A DNA stretch of 64,000 nt from Aplidium turbinatum (taxonomy: Eukaryota; Chordata; Ascidiacea; Aplousobranchia; Polyclinidae): NCBI GenBank assembly GCA_918807975.1, contig OU964921.1:14169498-14233497 (forward strand). Direction: 5' to 3'. Of this stretch, positions 35,755 to 46,606 are shown one piece after another. A program made the translations under genes and the position numbers. The notes under the pieces were generated by a model, which saw only the letters and a program-made list of their open reading frames with translations, was not told the DNA's origin and ran no database searches. Numbering within the stretch: position 1 is the stretch's first letter; the number at the start of each line of letters is the position of its first letter.

Positions 35755-37553
35755 GCAATCTGAGTCGAAGAAGCTCGTGAAAAAAGACCAAATGAAGCAA
35801 TTAGAAGATAAAATCGATGAACTCAACCCCCTACCTCCACACAAAATCTATTATGCTGCCATAAAGAAACTTAAAACAAAACCTAAAAACATCAGTTGGG
35901 GAATTAAAGATGCAAAAGGAAACATCCTCACGAGCAAAAGCTGTATCCTCGAACGATGGGCAAAATTCTATGAAGAACTCTATCACGACAATCCGCAACA
36001 GATACTCATCGATGACTCTGCCTCTGACGAAATCCCATCTATTTTAAGAAGCGAAATATCTAATGCTATAAGCAACTTAAAGTATGACAAATCTCCCGGT
36101 ATCGACGGCATTTTCTCGGAATACCTCAAAGCAGGAGGCGAACCTCTAATCACAGCACTGCTTCATCTCTTCAATTCTATCTTAACAACGAAAAAGATAC
36201 CCAGCAATTTTAAAGAAGCTCTAATAATTGTAATCTACAAGAAAGGCAATAGACTCGACTGCAGCAACTACCGTCCAAGAAGTCTACTCAGTCATGTATA
36301 CAAACTCTTTATCACTATCATTGCGGCACGCGTAAAAAATGACCTATATGCATCCTTCCCCCCTACACAAGCAGCCTACCAACCAGGAAGAGGAACAATC
36401 GAGCAAATCTTAGCGCTGGAACAAATCATAGAAAAGTCTATTGAATTCAACAATCCCGTTCATATCACCTTCATTGACTTCAAAAAAGCGTTTGACAGTG
36501 TTAAATTACCCTACCTTTGGCAACTTCTGGATAAAACTTCCATCAACAAAAATACATCAACCTCTTGAAAGCAACGTACGACGACTCTAAAGCACTAATC
36601 AAAACAGACATCGGAACACCCAGACGAATTGATATTATAAAAGGTGTCAAGCAAGGAGATGTCTTGTCTGCTATCCTGTTTTGCATCGTAGCGGCTGCAA
36701 TATTCTCAGAAACAGAAAATAAGTGTACAACTGGATTCACCATCGGCGGTCATGTAATATCCAACTTAAGCTACGCAGATGATATGGCCATTTTGAATAA
36801 TTCTAAACTGAAAATGCAGGAATACCTAGATGCTCTGTCAAAAAATGCTGCTAAATTCGGCCTCCAAATAAATGTGTCCAAAACCAAATGTATGACAACC
36901 AACAAAACTAACAACACACTCAATCTCACTCTCTATGGAAAACAAATAGAACAAGTACCAGAATTCATATATCTTGGCCACCGACTATCCGCAACCAACG
37001 ATGGAAAGACTGCAGTGCAACACCGAAATGGCTTAGGCTGGGCAGCATTTGAAAAGAACAAAAAGATTCTAACAACCAATAGACTCCCAATCAAACTGAA
37101 AGCAAAAATTTTCAACACCTACGTTTTACCAGTCGTGCTGTACGGTCTAGAATGCGTAAATTGGACATCATCAACAATGAAAAAACTCACTACCTTTCAA
37201 AATCACGAGAAGCATGACCAACAAAAGGTTACTTGATCACACAAAAATAGAAGATCTTCTAACTATGACAAAACTACATCCAATTGCAGCAATAATAAAA
37301 CCAAAAGTTTTAAAACTGTTCGGCCACACTAAAAGATCACAATTCGGAATCAGCAAAGTTTGCACCGAAGGCAAAGTAGAAGGAAAAAGAAAACGTGGCA
37401 GACAACCAAAACGATGGCAAGACAACATTCAATCATGGACCGGACTCCACTCGACGACACTGGGCGAGTTGGCTCAAAATCGCCACTCTTGGAAGCAAAT
37501 AAGCTATGTTGATGCGCAATCTGCCGCAGGCGGAGATAACGACTGATGATGAG
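35755..37553 (+). mobile_element. 5'-truncated RTE-like LINE (reverse transcriptase), 9-bp target duplication
   Basis: Only the RT part and the C-terminus remain: KSPGIDGIFSEYLK, GNRLDCSNYRP, FIDFKKAFDSV (about 36473-36505), VKQGDVLSAILF, the active-site YADD (36772-36783), and a tail ending GKRKRGRQPKRWQDNIQSWTG. The frame is spread over three registers (35755-36568, 36565-37236, 37214-37546), so about two frameshifts are present. The 3' end is a short (tga)n run rather than poly(A), as in RTE elements. TACTGTAGA flanks it at 35746-35754 and 37554-37562. The endonuclease region is missing. Confidence 0.85.
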
Positions 37554-39411
37554 TACTGTAGATGTACTGATTGGCAACGACAACGCTTATTTGATGTGGG
37601 CTAAAGAAGAGCGTGTTGGTGAAAATCGTAGTAAACCACATGCTTTGCTCACTCCTCTCGGTTGGTTGATTTGTGGTGGTAAGTCACCCTTAGATGAAAG
37701 CGTTGCTAATGTGTGCAGAGTGCAGACGTCTTCAGAGTCAGATGTCATCTCTGGCTTTCAGCATAAAATTGAGTCTCGTGATATGGAAATAGCAGACCTG
37801 AATAAAGTCATTCAGGATTTGACCTTGCAAAATAAAACCTGTGAATTGTCTCGCAATGACATTTTGGCTAGAGAACTTGTTGAACCGAATATTGAGTTGA
37901 AAGATGGTCGATTTGAGATACCTGTACCGTTGAAGGAAGATATTGATTTACCTAACAATTTTGTGTTGGCGTCAGATAGAGCTGCTGCTTTAAGGAAGAA
38001 GGCTTTAAAACAACCTGAACTTCGTGATTTCCTTACTGACACCATGAAAGATCTTAAATCTAATGGCTATATTGAGCGTGCTGGTGAAGCAGAAAATGTC
38101 AAGGGATTTGAGTGGTATTTACCATACTTTGTAACGTCACAATTGAAAAAGCGTATTGTCTACGATGGCAAGTCTGAATTTCAGGGAACTCGTGTTAATG
38201 ATGTAATGTTTTCGGGTCCTGACTTGTTAAACCCTCTGGTAGATGTCTTGGCTAGATTTCGGTTTGGTAGATTTGGTCTCATGGCTGATGTGACTAAATG
38301 CTTCTTTCAAATAAACTTACCTGAGTCGCAAAGGGATTTGTTTCGTATATTGTGGTTTGAAGATGATGACGTTGAAAATGGTAGAATGGTACCCTTTCGT
38401 TTTTGTGTACACCCTTGGGGAATAAAGAGTAGCCCATATATCGCTTGCTTGGCTATAAAGAAAATGATCGAGCAGAATCCCAGCGGTGCTGGTGAACTAA
38501 CTCTCTGCAATATTGCAAATAATAGGCTATGTACATGGATGATGTTATATTTTCGGCTGATAGGTTAGAGGAAGCTCAGCAAATCACTCATGAATCAATT
38601 GCTTTGTTTGATAGCCGTGGGTTTAAGCTTGTTAAGTGGAGTGCTAACAAGGAGGCTATGATTGTCTTGTCAAATTTGGATAATGAGATGCTCTCACCTT
38701 TGATTCGTGATGTTGACTTTCAGACTGAAAATATGACTTTTGCCATCAGCAAAGACATTGGGTTGTGTGTGGCAAACCGAGTCTGACGAGATGCGTATCG
38801 CATGTTCCTTAAAGCCCTTAGCTAAACACACGCGCCGAAGTATGCTCAGTCAGCTTGGGCAAAATTTTGACCCGCTAGGCTTTGGAGCGCCATTTTTTCT
38901 AAAAGCACGCCTGATACTTCAGCAATTGGCGATAGACAAGTTTGATTGGGACACCGAGGTCCCTGATAGCTTTGTTAAAGAGTGGGAGTCGTGGCTTCGC
39001 TCTTTGGACCTGCTTAAGGATTTTTCGTTACCGAGATGGTATTTTGCAAACTCTGGTGTGTGTAGTCAGGATGATGTTGTTTCATATCAGTTTGTCACTT
39101 TCTCAGCAGTTTTGGAGTAAATGGATAGATTTTTACTTCCAGGGCTTCAGGGCGGAAAAAATGGTTAAAAATGGCCGAGAATTTGGATCCTGGTCAACTT
39201 GTAGTGGTGGGTTCTCTCCAAGACATTAGTAAACGTGGAAAGTATCAACTTCGGAGGGTACATGAGGTGGTCCCACAAATTAGGAAAGGGAAGCTTGTGG
39301 TTCGGAGAGCTAAAGTTGCCGTCTGCAACTATGATGAGAGTACGGGGAAAGTGAAAGTAGACTACGTGTTGAGGGATATTTCGTGCCTCGCCCCCGTAAA
39401 GAACACCTAAG

Positions 39412-40262
39412 TGTTAGGGTTTGAGCCTGGTTTTGTTTGCCGTGGCCGACACTTGTCTTAGCCCAGAACAGTCGGTTATTATCGCAACCATTTTATATAG
39501 CGTCATTTTAGCGTGTACCTATGGTACCAATTTCATGTATCGTCGTGTATTATTCTTATTGTTCATTCTTTGCATGCCTTTTGTATTTGCGTATTAACTT
39601 AAACGTGAGTGATTCAAACAATTTGTGTATATATCGTGTGTTTTTATTCATTGGCTCACAATTGTCCTTAAATTCTTTTTTAGTTATGCCATGTCAGACT
39701 GTCATAACTAGGGACCGCAATGTTACGGACAATCTTCACCAAATCAAACGTCATATAAAACCGTTATGGTCTACTTAACCTAGTTGGCATCTTACGTCAT
39801 GGAAATTGCTAGAAAATGTCCAAATATTGCACCATCGTTCGTAAGACCTGATGAAACATTGCATCACCACCTTTGAACACCTGTTTGAATGCGTGACAAT
39901 GTCTTTCATTATTGCATCACAGTTACTGTTTACGTGAGTTTGAGATATCGCAAATTATTCTAGTCATTCGTAAAATGGTTGCTTGAAAGTTGGAGGCATA
40001 TTTAACTGTTTGCTTAGTGCTTGCCAGCTGGATAAAATTTCCGTCTTTTATTTAAGTAGTTTGCATTGTAATGACAAGTTTTTAGTGGTATATCGCGTTG
40101 CACTCCATTTTCGACAGCCAGGTGGCTAATTTTACAGAAATACAATTTTGAATAGACGGTTTCAAAAGAGTGTTTCTTCGGTCATTACATACAGACGAAC
40201 GGATCCGGAAATCTTAAGTTACAATTTTCCCACGAAGAGATTATGGTTTACCGCTGTGACCA
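39412..40262 (+). repeat. LTR of BEL/Pao family 1, plus-strand copy
   Basis: Starts TGTTAGGGTTTGAGCC right after the integrase-side end of copy 2 and ends ACCGCTGTGACCA. It is the mirror partner of the LTR at 23908-24750, so the pair marks the two outer ends of the head-to-head arrangement. Confidence 0.85.
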
Positions 40263-40415
40263 TTATTTTGCTTCTGTAGCCTACCAACCAACAAGACCGT
40301 CTTTATTATTTCTTGAAGTGCTTCTTGGCCTACCAACTAACAATCCACGTCTTTATTATTTACGCTGCCTGTGCTTCCGTACAAACACCAGCTAGAGTAA
40401 CGTCTTTATTCTTTA

Positions 40416-40947
40416 TGGTCACAGCGGTAAACCATAATCTCTTCGTGGGAAAATTGTAACATAAAGTTCCCGGATCCGTTCGTCTGTATGTAATGACCGA
40501 AAAGAAACACTCTTTTGAAACCGTCTATTCAAAAAGTGTATTCCTGTAAAAATATCCCGCGGCTATCGAAAATGGGGTGCAACGCGATACACCACTAAAA
40601 CTTGTCATTACAATCCAAACTACTTAGATAAAGACGGATATTTCGTCCAGCTGGCAAGCACCAAGCAAACAGTTAAATATGCGACCAACCTTCGAATCAA
40701 CAATTTTAAAATGACGAGAATAGATTTCAATATCTCAAACGCATAACTTTCATACTGTGACGTAATAATGATAATCATTATGAAGCTATCCTCAACAGGT
40801 GTTCAAAGGTGGTGATGCAATGTTTCATCAGGTCTTACGAACGATGGTGCAATCTTGCATCATTCTTTAGGAATTTCCATGACGTAAGATTCAGTAGACC
40901 TGAACGGTTTTATATGACGTTTGATTTGTACAGAGATTGGCCGTAAC
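40416..40947 (-). repeat. Partial LTR of BEL/Pao family 1, cut by an RTE-like LINE
   Basis: Starting TGGTCACAGCGGTAAACC, it follows the minus-oriented LTR at 23908 for about 530 bp with few differences. It stops at TGGCCGTAAC, exactly where the LINE begins. No further LTR sequence resumes beyond the LINE at 44622. Three short cgtctttatt-containing repeats occupy 40263-40415 between it and the previous LTR. Confidence 0.8.
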
Positions 40948-41350
40948 TATTGGGACGGAGGCCTGAGGGGGCTATTGGGACGGAGCCTCCACGTGTGTGA
41001 TCGATTTTCAATCACCGGCGCTCCTGGATAGAGAGGAGTTCTTGCTGACGGCATCTCCTCTTGAACCAATATCGTCCCCTGGGGAAGGATACATAGGCCA
41101 CCCACCCCAGTATTCGGCCTAGTTAAATATGATGCAACAAATTAAAAGAAACGCAAATGACGTAAACGAGACCAGTCGCCGCTCAATGCGCGCAGGTGTC
41201 GCGTCCGGTAACGCAGGATCTTTACAAGTGCCACAGGCAGAGCACTGGCCACGGGGTCCGCGGGATCGTCATTCAGCAACCGTGGTACATTATGCCAACT
41301 CAAACAATGCAAGAAACTTTAGAAAAAAGATATCTAGAATTGGAACATGA

Positions 41351-42106
41351 AATGTTAGAACACTCCACCAAGCAGGAAAGTTAGATAACGTGTTGGTAGA
41401 GCTAGACCGAATGAACCTTGATTGCTTGGGTTTATGTGAAATTAGATGGAGTAATTCGGGAGAATTTACTAAAAATAAAAGAAGGATTTTCTATTCAGCC
41501 GGCTTAAAACATCAACATGGAGTAGCTCTAATACTGTCTGAGCAATTAGCAAAGTCAGTGCTCTCCTTCTGGCCAAAGAATGAACGAATGCTAATGGTGA
41601 AACTCAAATCAAGTCTTTTCAATGTAAACATTATAGTTGTATATGCTCCCACAGCTGACTCGGACGAACATGAAATCAATAAGTTCTATGAGTCCTTGAA
41701 TGATCTCTACAAAACTTGCAAACCAAATGAAGTTACAATGGTTATGGGAGACTTTAATGCCAAAGTTGGATGTATGGAGGAAGGTAAAATTGTTGGTCAG
41801 TTTGGGCTTGGTGAACGAAATGAGAGAGGTGACAGGCTGGTTGACTGGTGTAGGGACAAAAACCTGACAATTACTAACACTTGGTTTAACGTACATCGAA
41901 GAAGACGGTACACCTGGACAAGCCCTGGAGACAGAGCAAGAAATCAAATAGATTACATTTTGATCAGTACTCGATACAGGAATGCTGTTAACGATTGCCA
42001 TGCATACCCAGGAGCAGATATTGACTCGGACCACAATCCAGTCGTTGCAAGATTTCAACTGTTTTTCAAGTGCATCCAAAAACCAAAACCAAAAACTAAA
42101 GTTTAA
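41351..42106 (+). pseudogene. RTE endonuclease domain (APE/EEP type)
   Basis: The frame reads NVRTLHQAGKLDNVLVELDRMNLDCLGLCEIRW at its start, with the conserved Glu in CEIRW. It continues through VVYAPT, MGDFNAKVG (catalytic Asp/Asn), YTWTSPG and IDYIL to DIDSDHNPVVARF (Asp-His pair). All hallmark residues of the endonuclease that nicks target DNA are present. Upstream, the frame is interrupted by TGA at 41348 in place of Trp. Downstream it runs out of register just before the linker to the RT. Confidence 0.8.
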
Positions 42107-43184
42107 CCTACAGTCTCTCGGTGATTTAGATGTTTGTGCAAACTTCAAACATGATGTCCTGAAAAACTTGCCAGATACTTTGCCGCAAAACCCCGAAACT
42201 TTCTGGAATGTATATTCGACTGTTATCAAGGAAGCCGCATACACTAATATTCCTAAGATGGACCAGAGCAAGAAAACTTCAACTTATTGGTTCAATTCTG
42301 AAATAAGAAATTTAATGGACAAACGTCGTAAATTGAAACAAGATCCAATACAATATCGTTTAGTAAACCGTGAAATTAAAAAAGAATGTCATACAGCTAA
42401 AGAAAAATGGCTTGAAGAAAAATGTCTAGAAATTGAGAAACTTCGACTTGATGGGAAAAACATGTTCAAAAAGACAAACGAGCTTGTAGGCAAAAAATCA
42501 GCACCAACATCGAAATGTATCAGAGCGGCAAATGGAGTCATCCTTCATGACCCAAAAGATGTAACTCAGAGATGGGAGGAATATATACAGGACCTCTTTC
42601 GGGATGCGAGCAGAAGCAAGCTTACTGAAGACGCATCTCGAGATGTGACAGGTCCACCGATCTTGAAAGCCGAAGTTAAGTGGGCTCTGCATCAAATGAA
42701 AACAGGAAAAGCAGCTGGGCCAGATAAAATCTGTGTGGAAATGCTTAAAGCCCTGGACGAAGAAGGAATAGACATCATATGGAAGCTGTTAGACAGAATA
42801 TATGAAAGTGGTGTGATTCCTGAGGACATGTTGAAATCAGTATTCGTTGCACTACCCAAAGTTCCAGGAACACTTGATTGTGACAAACATCGCACTATTA
42901 GTCTGATCTCACACACTGTGAAATTGCTGCTAAAGATCATCCTCCAACGCTTAAGAAGACAATTGCTTCCAGAAATAGGGGGCAATCAATTTGGCTTCAT
43001 GAAAGACAGGGGAACAACCAACGCAATCTTTACGATGAGAATGCTTGGTGAAAGAGCAATCAAAGTCCAACAAGACCTATATCTAGCATTTGTAGATTTT
43101 AAAAAAGCCTTCGATAAAGTTCGTCAAGAACAGCTTTTTGAGATGCTGAACAACATTAACGTTGATACAAGGACCTGCGCATAA
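42060..43184 (+). pseudogene. RTE reverse transcriptase, N-terminal and finger/palm part
   Basis: After a linker rich in Lys/Glu (FWNVYSTVIKEAAYTNIP...), the RT begins with MKTGKAAGPDKICVEMLKAL, then IPEDMLKSVFVALPKVPG, HRTISLISHTVKLLLKII, NQFGFMKDRGTTNAIF and YLAFVDFKKAFDKV (first catalytic Asp). The frame leaves register just before the expected RIIKNVYYQQQAAVR, which is present in the next frame at 43180-43223. Confidence 0.8.
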
Positions 43185-43236
43185 TTAAGAATGTGTATTA
43201 CCAACAACAAGCTGCAGTTCGTCTACCAGAAGGTCT

Positions 43237-43655
43237 TCTTCTTCTATCGAGTCTTCTAAAGTTTGTTGATACACCACAGATTGACACATTCTTCCGCAAC
43301 GGAGTTGTACACTGACAGGTCCCACCTACTGCACCGGGTGGCAAGCCGAGGGCAAACAAGAAGGTGGTCCGCTGTTTGGGGCTCGGTGCCACAGATACAT
43401 ACAGCAGGGCCCGTGTCGTAGCCCCACTCCACCATTGCAGACTTAGTACGTCCAACACCGGTTCGGAGTCGATTTAATGTTTTCCACTTTGCCCAAGGAG
43501 CGTTTGCTCCTGGGGGGAGGGACTCTGATGGTGGGATCTTCATTTCAGTGTATGATGGGTCGTTTTCGAATTGTTGTTTCCATTGCTTAAGTCTTGTTTC
43601 TTCTTTTGTTGAGGTTAGTGGCTGAACGTCTGTTAGGAAGCTTTTTCTCTAGAAG
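43237..43655 (-). mobile_element. Antisense 3' fragment of another LINE inside the RTE
   Basis: The minus strand encodes WKTLNRLRTGVGRTKSAMVEWGY, then CICGTEPQTADHLLVCP, the C-terminal zinc-finger tail found in several LINE clades (C-x1-C...H...C). ACCAGAAGGTCT flanks it at 43225-43236 and 43656-43667, a 12-bp target duplication. Removing the insertion and one duplication restores the RTE reading AAVRLPEGLSRYFEI. The (aga)n run at its own 3' end is the tail. Confidence 0.8.
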
Positions 43656-44599
43656 ACCAGAAGGTCTGTCTAGATATTTTGAAATTCAACGTGGGGTCAG
43701 ACAAGGCTGTGTGATGTCACCAGATCTGTTTAACTTGTATAGTGCAATAATTCTCAGAGAAATAGAAGGAATTGATGAGGGAGTTTTAGTGAACGGCATC
43801 TCATTAAACAATATTCGCTATGCTGATGACACTGTGCTCATAGCGACATCCCCGGACGGTTTACAAACACTAATTAACAAAACTTCAGACATCAGTGCAA
43901 AATATGGAATTGAAATTAATGACAAAAAAAACAAAATGCATGACTATCTCCAAACAAAGTCCTGAACCCCACTTTGTACTTCACCAGGGAGGCAACACAA
44001 TTGAACAAGTGTCTTCTTTCAACTACCTTGGTTCTCTCTTGACAGCGGACGCACGATGTAAGAGAGAGATACAAAGAAGAATAGGCCTAGCTAAAGACGC
44101 TTTTAATAGACTACGACCTATTCTATTGGATCGCAAGCTTTCTATTCTTCTGAAGGTGCGACTTCTCAAAGTGTTAGTGTGGTCTGTTCTCCAGTATGGT
44201 TGTGAAACATGGACCTTCAACACAGAAACTAGGCGTAACATTGAAGCAGCTGAAATGTGGTTTTACAGGAGAATGCTCAGGATTTCATATACTGATCACA
44301 TCACAAATGCAGAAGTTTTAAACCAGGTACATCAAGACAAGGAACTATTGAACAACATAACTCAAAGGCAACTCAAATTTCTCGGTCACATTATCAGAAA
44401 AGAAGATTTCGAAAATCTCTGTCTAAGCGGCCGCCTTCTCGGGAAACGTGCTCGTGGCAGACAACGAACAACATTTATATCCAATTTCAATACATCAATC
44501 AGCCAACCAAGAACACTTTGGGACACTGCGCGACAAAGGGAACACTGGAAAAATTTACGAACTGAGCATCTAGTTCATCAAAAGCCGCATCGGCTATGA
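43656..44599 (+). pseudogene. RTE reverse transcriptase, active site and C-terminal part
   Basis: It contains YFEIQRGVRQGCVMSPDLFNLY, then NIRYADDTVLIA (YADD at 43819-43830), FNYLGSLLTADARCKREIQRRI, LLKVLVWSVLQYGCETWT, and a tail with GKRARGRQRTTF. A one-base shift in an A-run near 43925 breaks the frame between the palm and thumb. The residues needed for polymerisation are all visible. Confidence 0.8.
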
Positions 44600-44669
44600 T
44601 ACTGTTGATGATGGCCGTAACACTAGTGGAAAAACACTAGCAGTGGGGGTCCCACGAATTACCCATAAG

Positions 44670-45075
44670 CCCCATAAGTACCCATAAGCACCATAAGTTG
44701 CGTCGAATTACCCATAAGCCCCATAAGTCGCGTCGAATTACCCATAAGCACCATAAGTCGCGTCGAATTACCCATAAGCCCCATAAGTCGCGTCGAATTA
44801 CCCATAAGCCCCATAAGTTGCGTCGAATTACCCATAAGCACCATAAGTCGCGTCGAATTACCCATAAGTCCCGTAAGTCACGTCGAATTACCCATAAGCA
44901 CCATAAGTCGCGTCGAATTACCCATAGGCACCACAAGTCGCGTCGAATTACCCATAAGCACCATAAGTCGCGTCGAATTACCCATAAGCCCCGTACGTCG
45001 CGTCGAATTACCCATAAGCTCCATAAGTCGTGTCGAATTACCCATGGGCACCATAAGTAGCATTGAATTACCTAG
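44670..45075. repeat. Left-arm minisatellite of FB3 (30-bp unit)
   Basis: About 12-13 units of the form cgtcgaattacccataagc/accataagt(c/t)g. Units differ by a few bases (caccataag versus ccccataag, tcccgtaag). Because 30 is a multiple of three, several frames stay open across the array; those frames are not genes. Confidence 0.9.
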
Positions 45076-45148
45076 AAGTAACGTCGATTTACCCATAAGC
45101 CTGTATAGTGTAGAGTGTAGTCTATAGCCGTCTAGAAACCTAGTAGTC

Positions 45149-45212
45149 GGCTGCATAGCCGAGTGGTGAGGAGCACTGGGTGGGCGTTCCAAAATATAGT
45201 TCGACACCACTC
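45149..45212 (+). repeat. tRNA-like segment in the left arm of FB3
   Basis: It reads GGCTGCATAGCCGAGTGGTG...AGTTCGACACC, with a recognisable A box (TAGCCGAGTGG) and B box (GTTCGACACC). The acceptor stem does not pair, so it is not a functional tRNA gene. Its inverse copy is at 54180-54247. Confidence 0.5.
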
Positions 45213-45230
45213 AAGAGCAGGACACTTGAA

Positions 45231-46314
45231 CAGGGCCGGATTTAGATGATGGGGGGCCCGGGGCACTTTTAGATCGGAGGGCCCCTGTGCAAAAAAATTT
45301 TTCGCTCCGTAGGCACGAAAAACCTCTTATACGTCTACAGTAGCATTAATCCAGCACTGCACAGCATTTTGCAGAAACGTTAACCGTACCTGTTACTGGC
45401 GTAGACCCTATGGTCTCGCCCTCTGCTAATTCAGCAATTTCACATAGAAGCAGTGACGCTAGAAACCTGAGATTTCTTGACTTTTACTTTTTTTTCTTGC
45501 CCCAACTTTTAATCCCGATTATGTTGGTATCGGATAATTGTGAAGTTCACAAGAAACCTTTTGTCACAGCCAGTGATAAAATGCAAGAAATTTGCTGATA
45601 TTTAATAGCTTGATTGACAGTTTACTATTAGCGTGCGGTTTCATTTTGTGTTTGTCAGTCATAACGCGACAGCGCTAAAATTTCATTCTGTACGCAGACA
45701 GCAAAATCCGTCATTTTTACATTGATTCAACGTCGATTTTGCTGTCTGGGTAGGGAATCGGTCTCTGACGCGATATGAGTTATTCTTTGCTGGCAGACAA
45801 TAATTAGGAAGGTAATTTGCTATTTGCGCAAATTGCTTTGTAGTGCAAAAAGTGCATGGAATACTATTTGCACAGAAACGAAAAGACAAAATTGATGAAA
45901 TTCTGTGTTCAATGCAAGAAGACTTTCCAAATAAAATGTGAACTGAGAAATTTGACCAAGAAATGGCGAAAACAGGTCAAAAACCAAGTCTTTATCACCT
46001 TTTCTACCTAAAATACACAATCACGAATATATTTTGCGAAATAAATTGATTGAAGTGATAGATAAGGCTTTTGACCAACGGCATATTTTTTCCCGTTGTT
46101 ATTTTATATAAGCCGACGGAGTAATTAGCAACAAGAGAGACGTAGACCTGATGGTCTCGGCCAGTAACTCTTGCCGCCAAAAGTAAGCAGTAACAGATAC
46201 GGTTAAAGGCTGAAAGGAAATAAATAACACCAAATCACATTTTTCCACGTAGGGGGGCCCTTCAAAAGGCGGGGGGCCCGGGGCACCTGCACCCTCTGCC
46301 CCCCCCTAAATCCG
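45231..46314. mobile_element. hAT-type element inserted in the left arm of FB3
   Basis: The left end CAGGGCCGGATTTAGATG and the right end CCCCTAAATCCGGGT are inverted repeats, with ggggggcccggggcac blocks just inside each. The opposite FB3 arm (54130-54180) lacks this kilobase: there cacttgaa joins ggacacgaagattgg through ggcatgcctaaagg. The target duplication is not clean, so some flanking bases were probably lost. Confidence 0.75.
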
Positions 46315-46527
46315 GGTGGACACGAAGATTGGCTTCGTTGCCTTCCCGTCCGCTTATGTGTAATCTGCAGTTTGCTGCAGCAGATGGAGTGTTTTGTCCG
46401 ATAAAACACTTTAACATTCGACAATTTTCCCTATGAACCAGGTGACTGCAGCATAGCAATCGTTCTCGCACTCAGCTAGAGACCTAATTCTTGCTTTGAA
46501 CTTGATAATTAAAAAAAAAAGAATAAT

Positions 46528-46606
46528 GGTAAGGGTGGGAATCAAACCCATGTCACCAAATTCAATAGCCCTTTGGCTAAACCACTCCGCCACGCAAGCG
46601 CTCGTG
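46528..46606 (-). repeat. tRNA-like segment (Ser/Leu-like head), left copy
   Basis: On the minus strand it reads GCGTGGCGGAGTGGTTTAGCC (D-arm stem GGC/GCC, A box), then GGGTTTGATTCCCACCC (T-arm, B box). The 3' end CCCTTACC does not pair with the 5' end GCTTGCG, so there is no acceptor stem. It is best read as a tRNA-derived promoter segment of FB3. The mirror copy is at 47789-47866. Confidence 0.55.

Larger units (their letters stand above)
30726..40262 (+). mobile_element. BEL/Pao LTR retroelement fossil, copy 2
   Basis: Same family as copy 1, on the opposite strand and meeting it head-to-head near 30.72 kb. Parts: gag-related region with coiled coil (30.7-32.7 kb), CCHC knuckles (about 32.9 kb), protease region (33.0-33.5 kb), RT/RNase H region (33.6-39.1 kb, interrupted), integrase tail (39.1-39.4 kb), then the LTR at 39412-40262. 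A LINE (35755-37553) and a TA-flanked inverted-repeat element (34375-35745) lie inside. The element is broken, with several breaks. Confidence 0.85.
40948..44611 (+). mobile_element. RTE-like LINE with endonuclease and reverse transcriptase, 10-bp target duplication
   Basis: TGGCCGTAAC flanks both sides (40938-40947, 44612-44621). The 5' region has two copies of tattgggacgg. The body encodes an APE-type endonuclease followed by an RT, and the 3' end is a short (gatgat) run, as in RTE/BovB-type elements. It is nearly full length but dead: a stop replaces Trp in GTWNVRTL (tga at 41348), and the frame shifts near 42060, 43170 and 43925. It also carries an antisense LINE piece at 43237-43655. Confidence 0.85.

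Noticed and set aside
41129-41350. Separate protein upstream of the RTE endonuclease
   Set aside because: The frame is short, not resembling any known ORF1, and overlaps another open frame in the same 5' region.
44698-45060. Long open frames of Arg-Ile-Thr-His-Lys or Met-Gly-Asn-Ser type repeats
   Set aside because: They arise because the 30-bp minisatellite is a multiple of three; several frames on both strands stay open. There is no start context or family match.
44670-45075. CRISPR-like array appearance
   Set aside because: The repeats are directly adjacent with no unique spacers, and the context is animal transposon DNA.
46528-46606. Functional tRNA gene
   Set aside because: D-arm and T-arm signatures are present, but the acceptor ends do not pair and the anticodon stem is poor. 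It occurs as mirrored copies within FB3.
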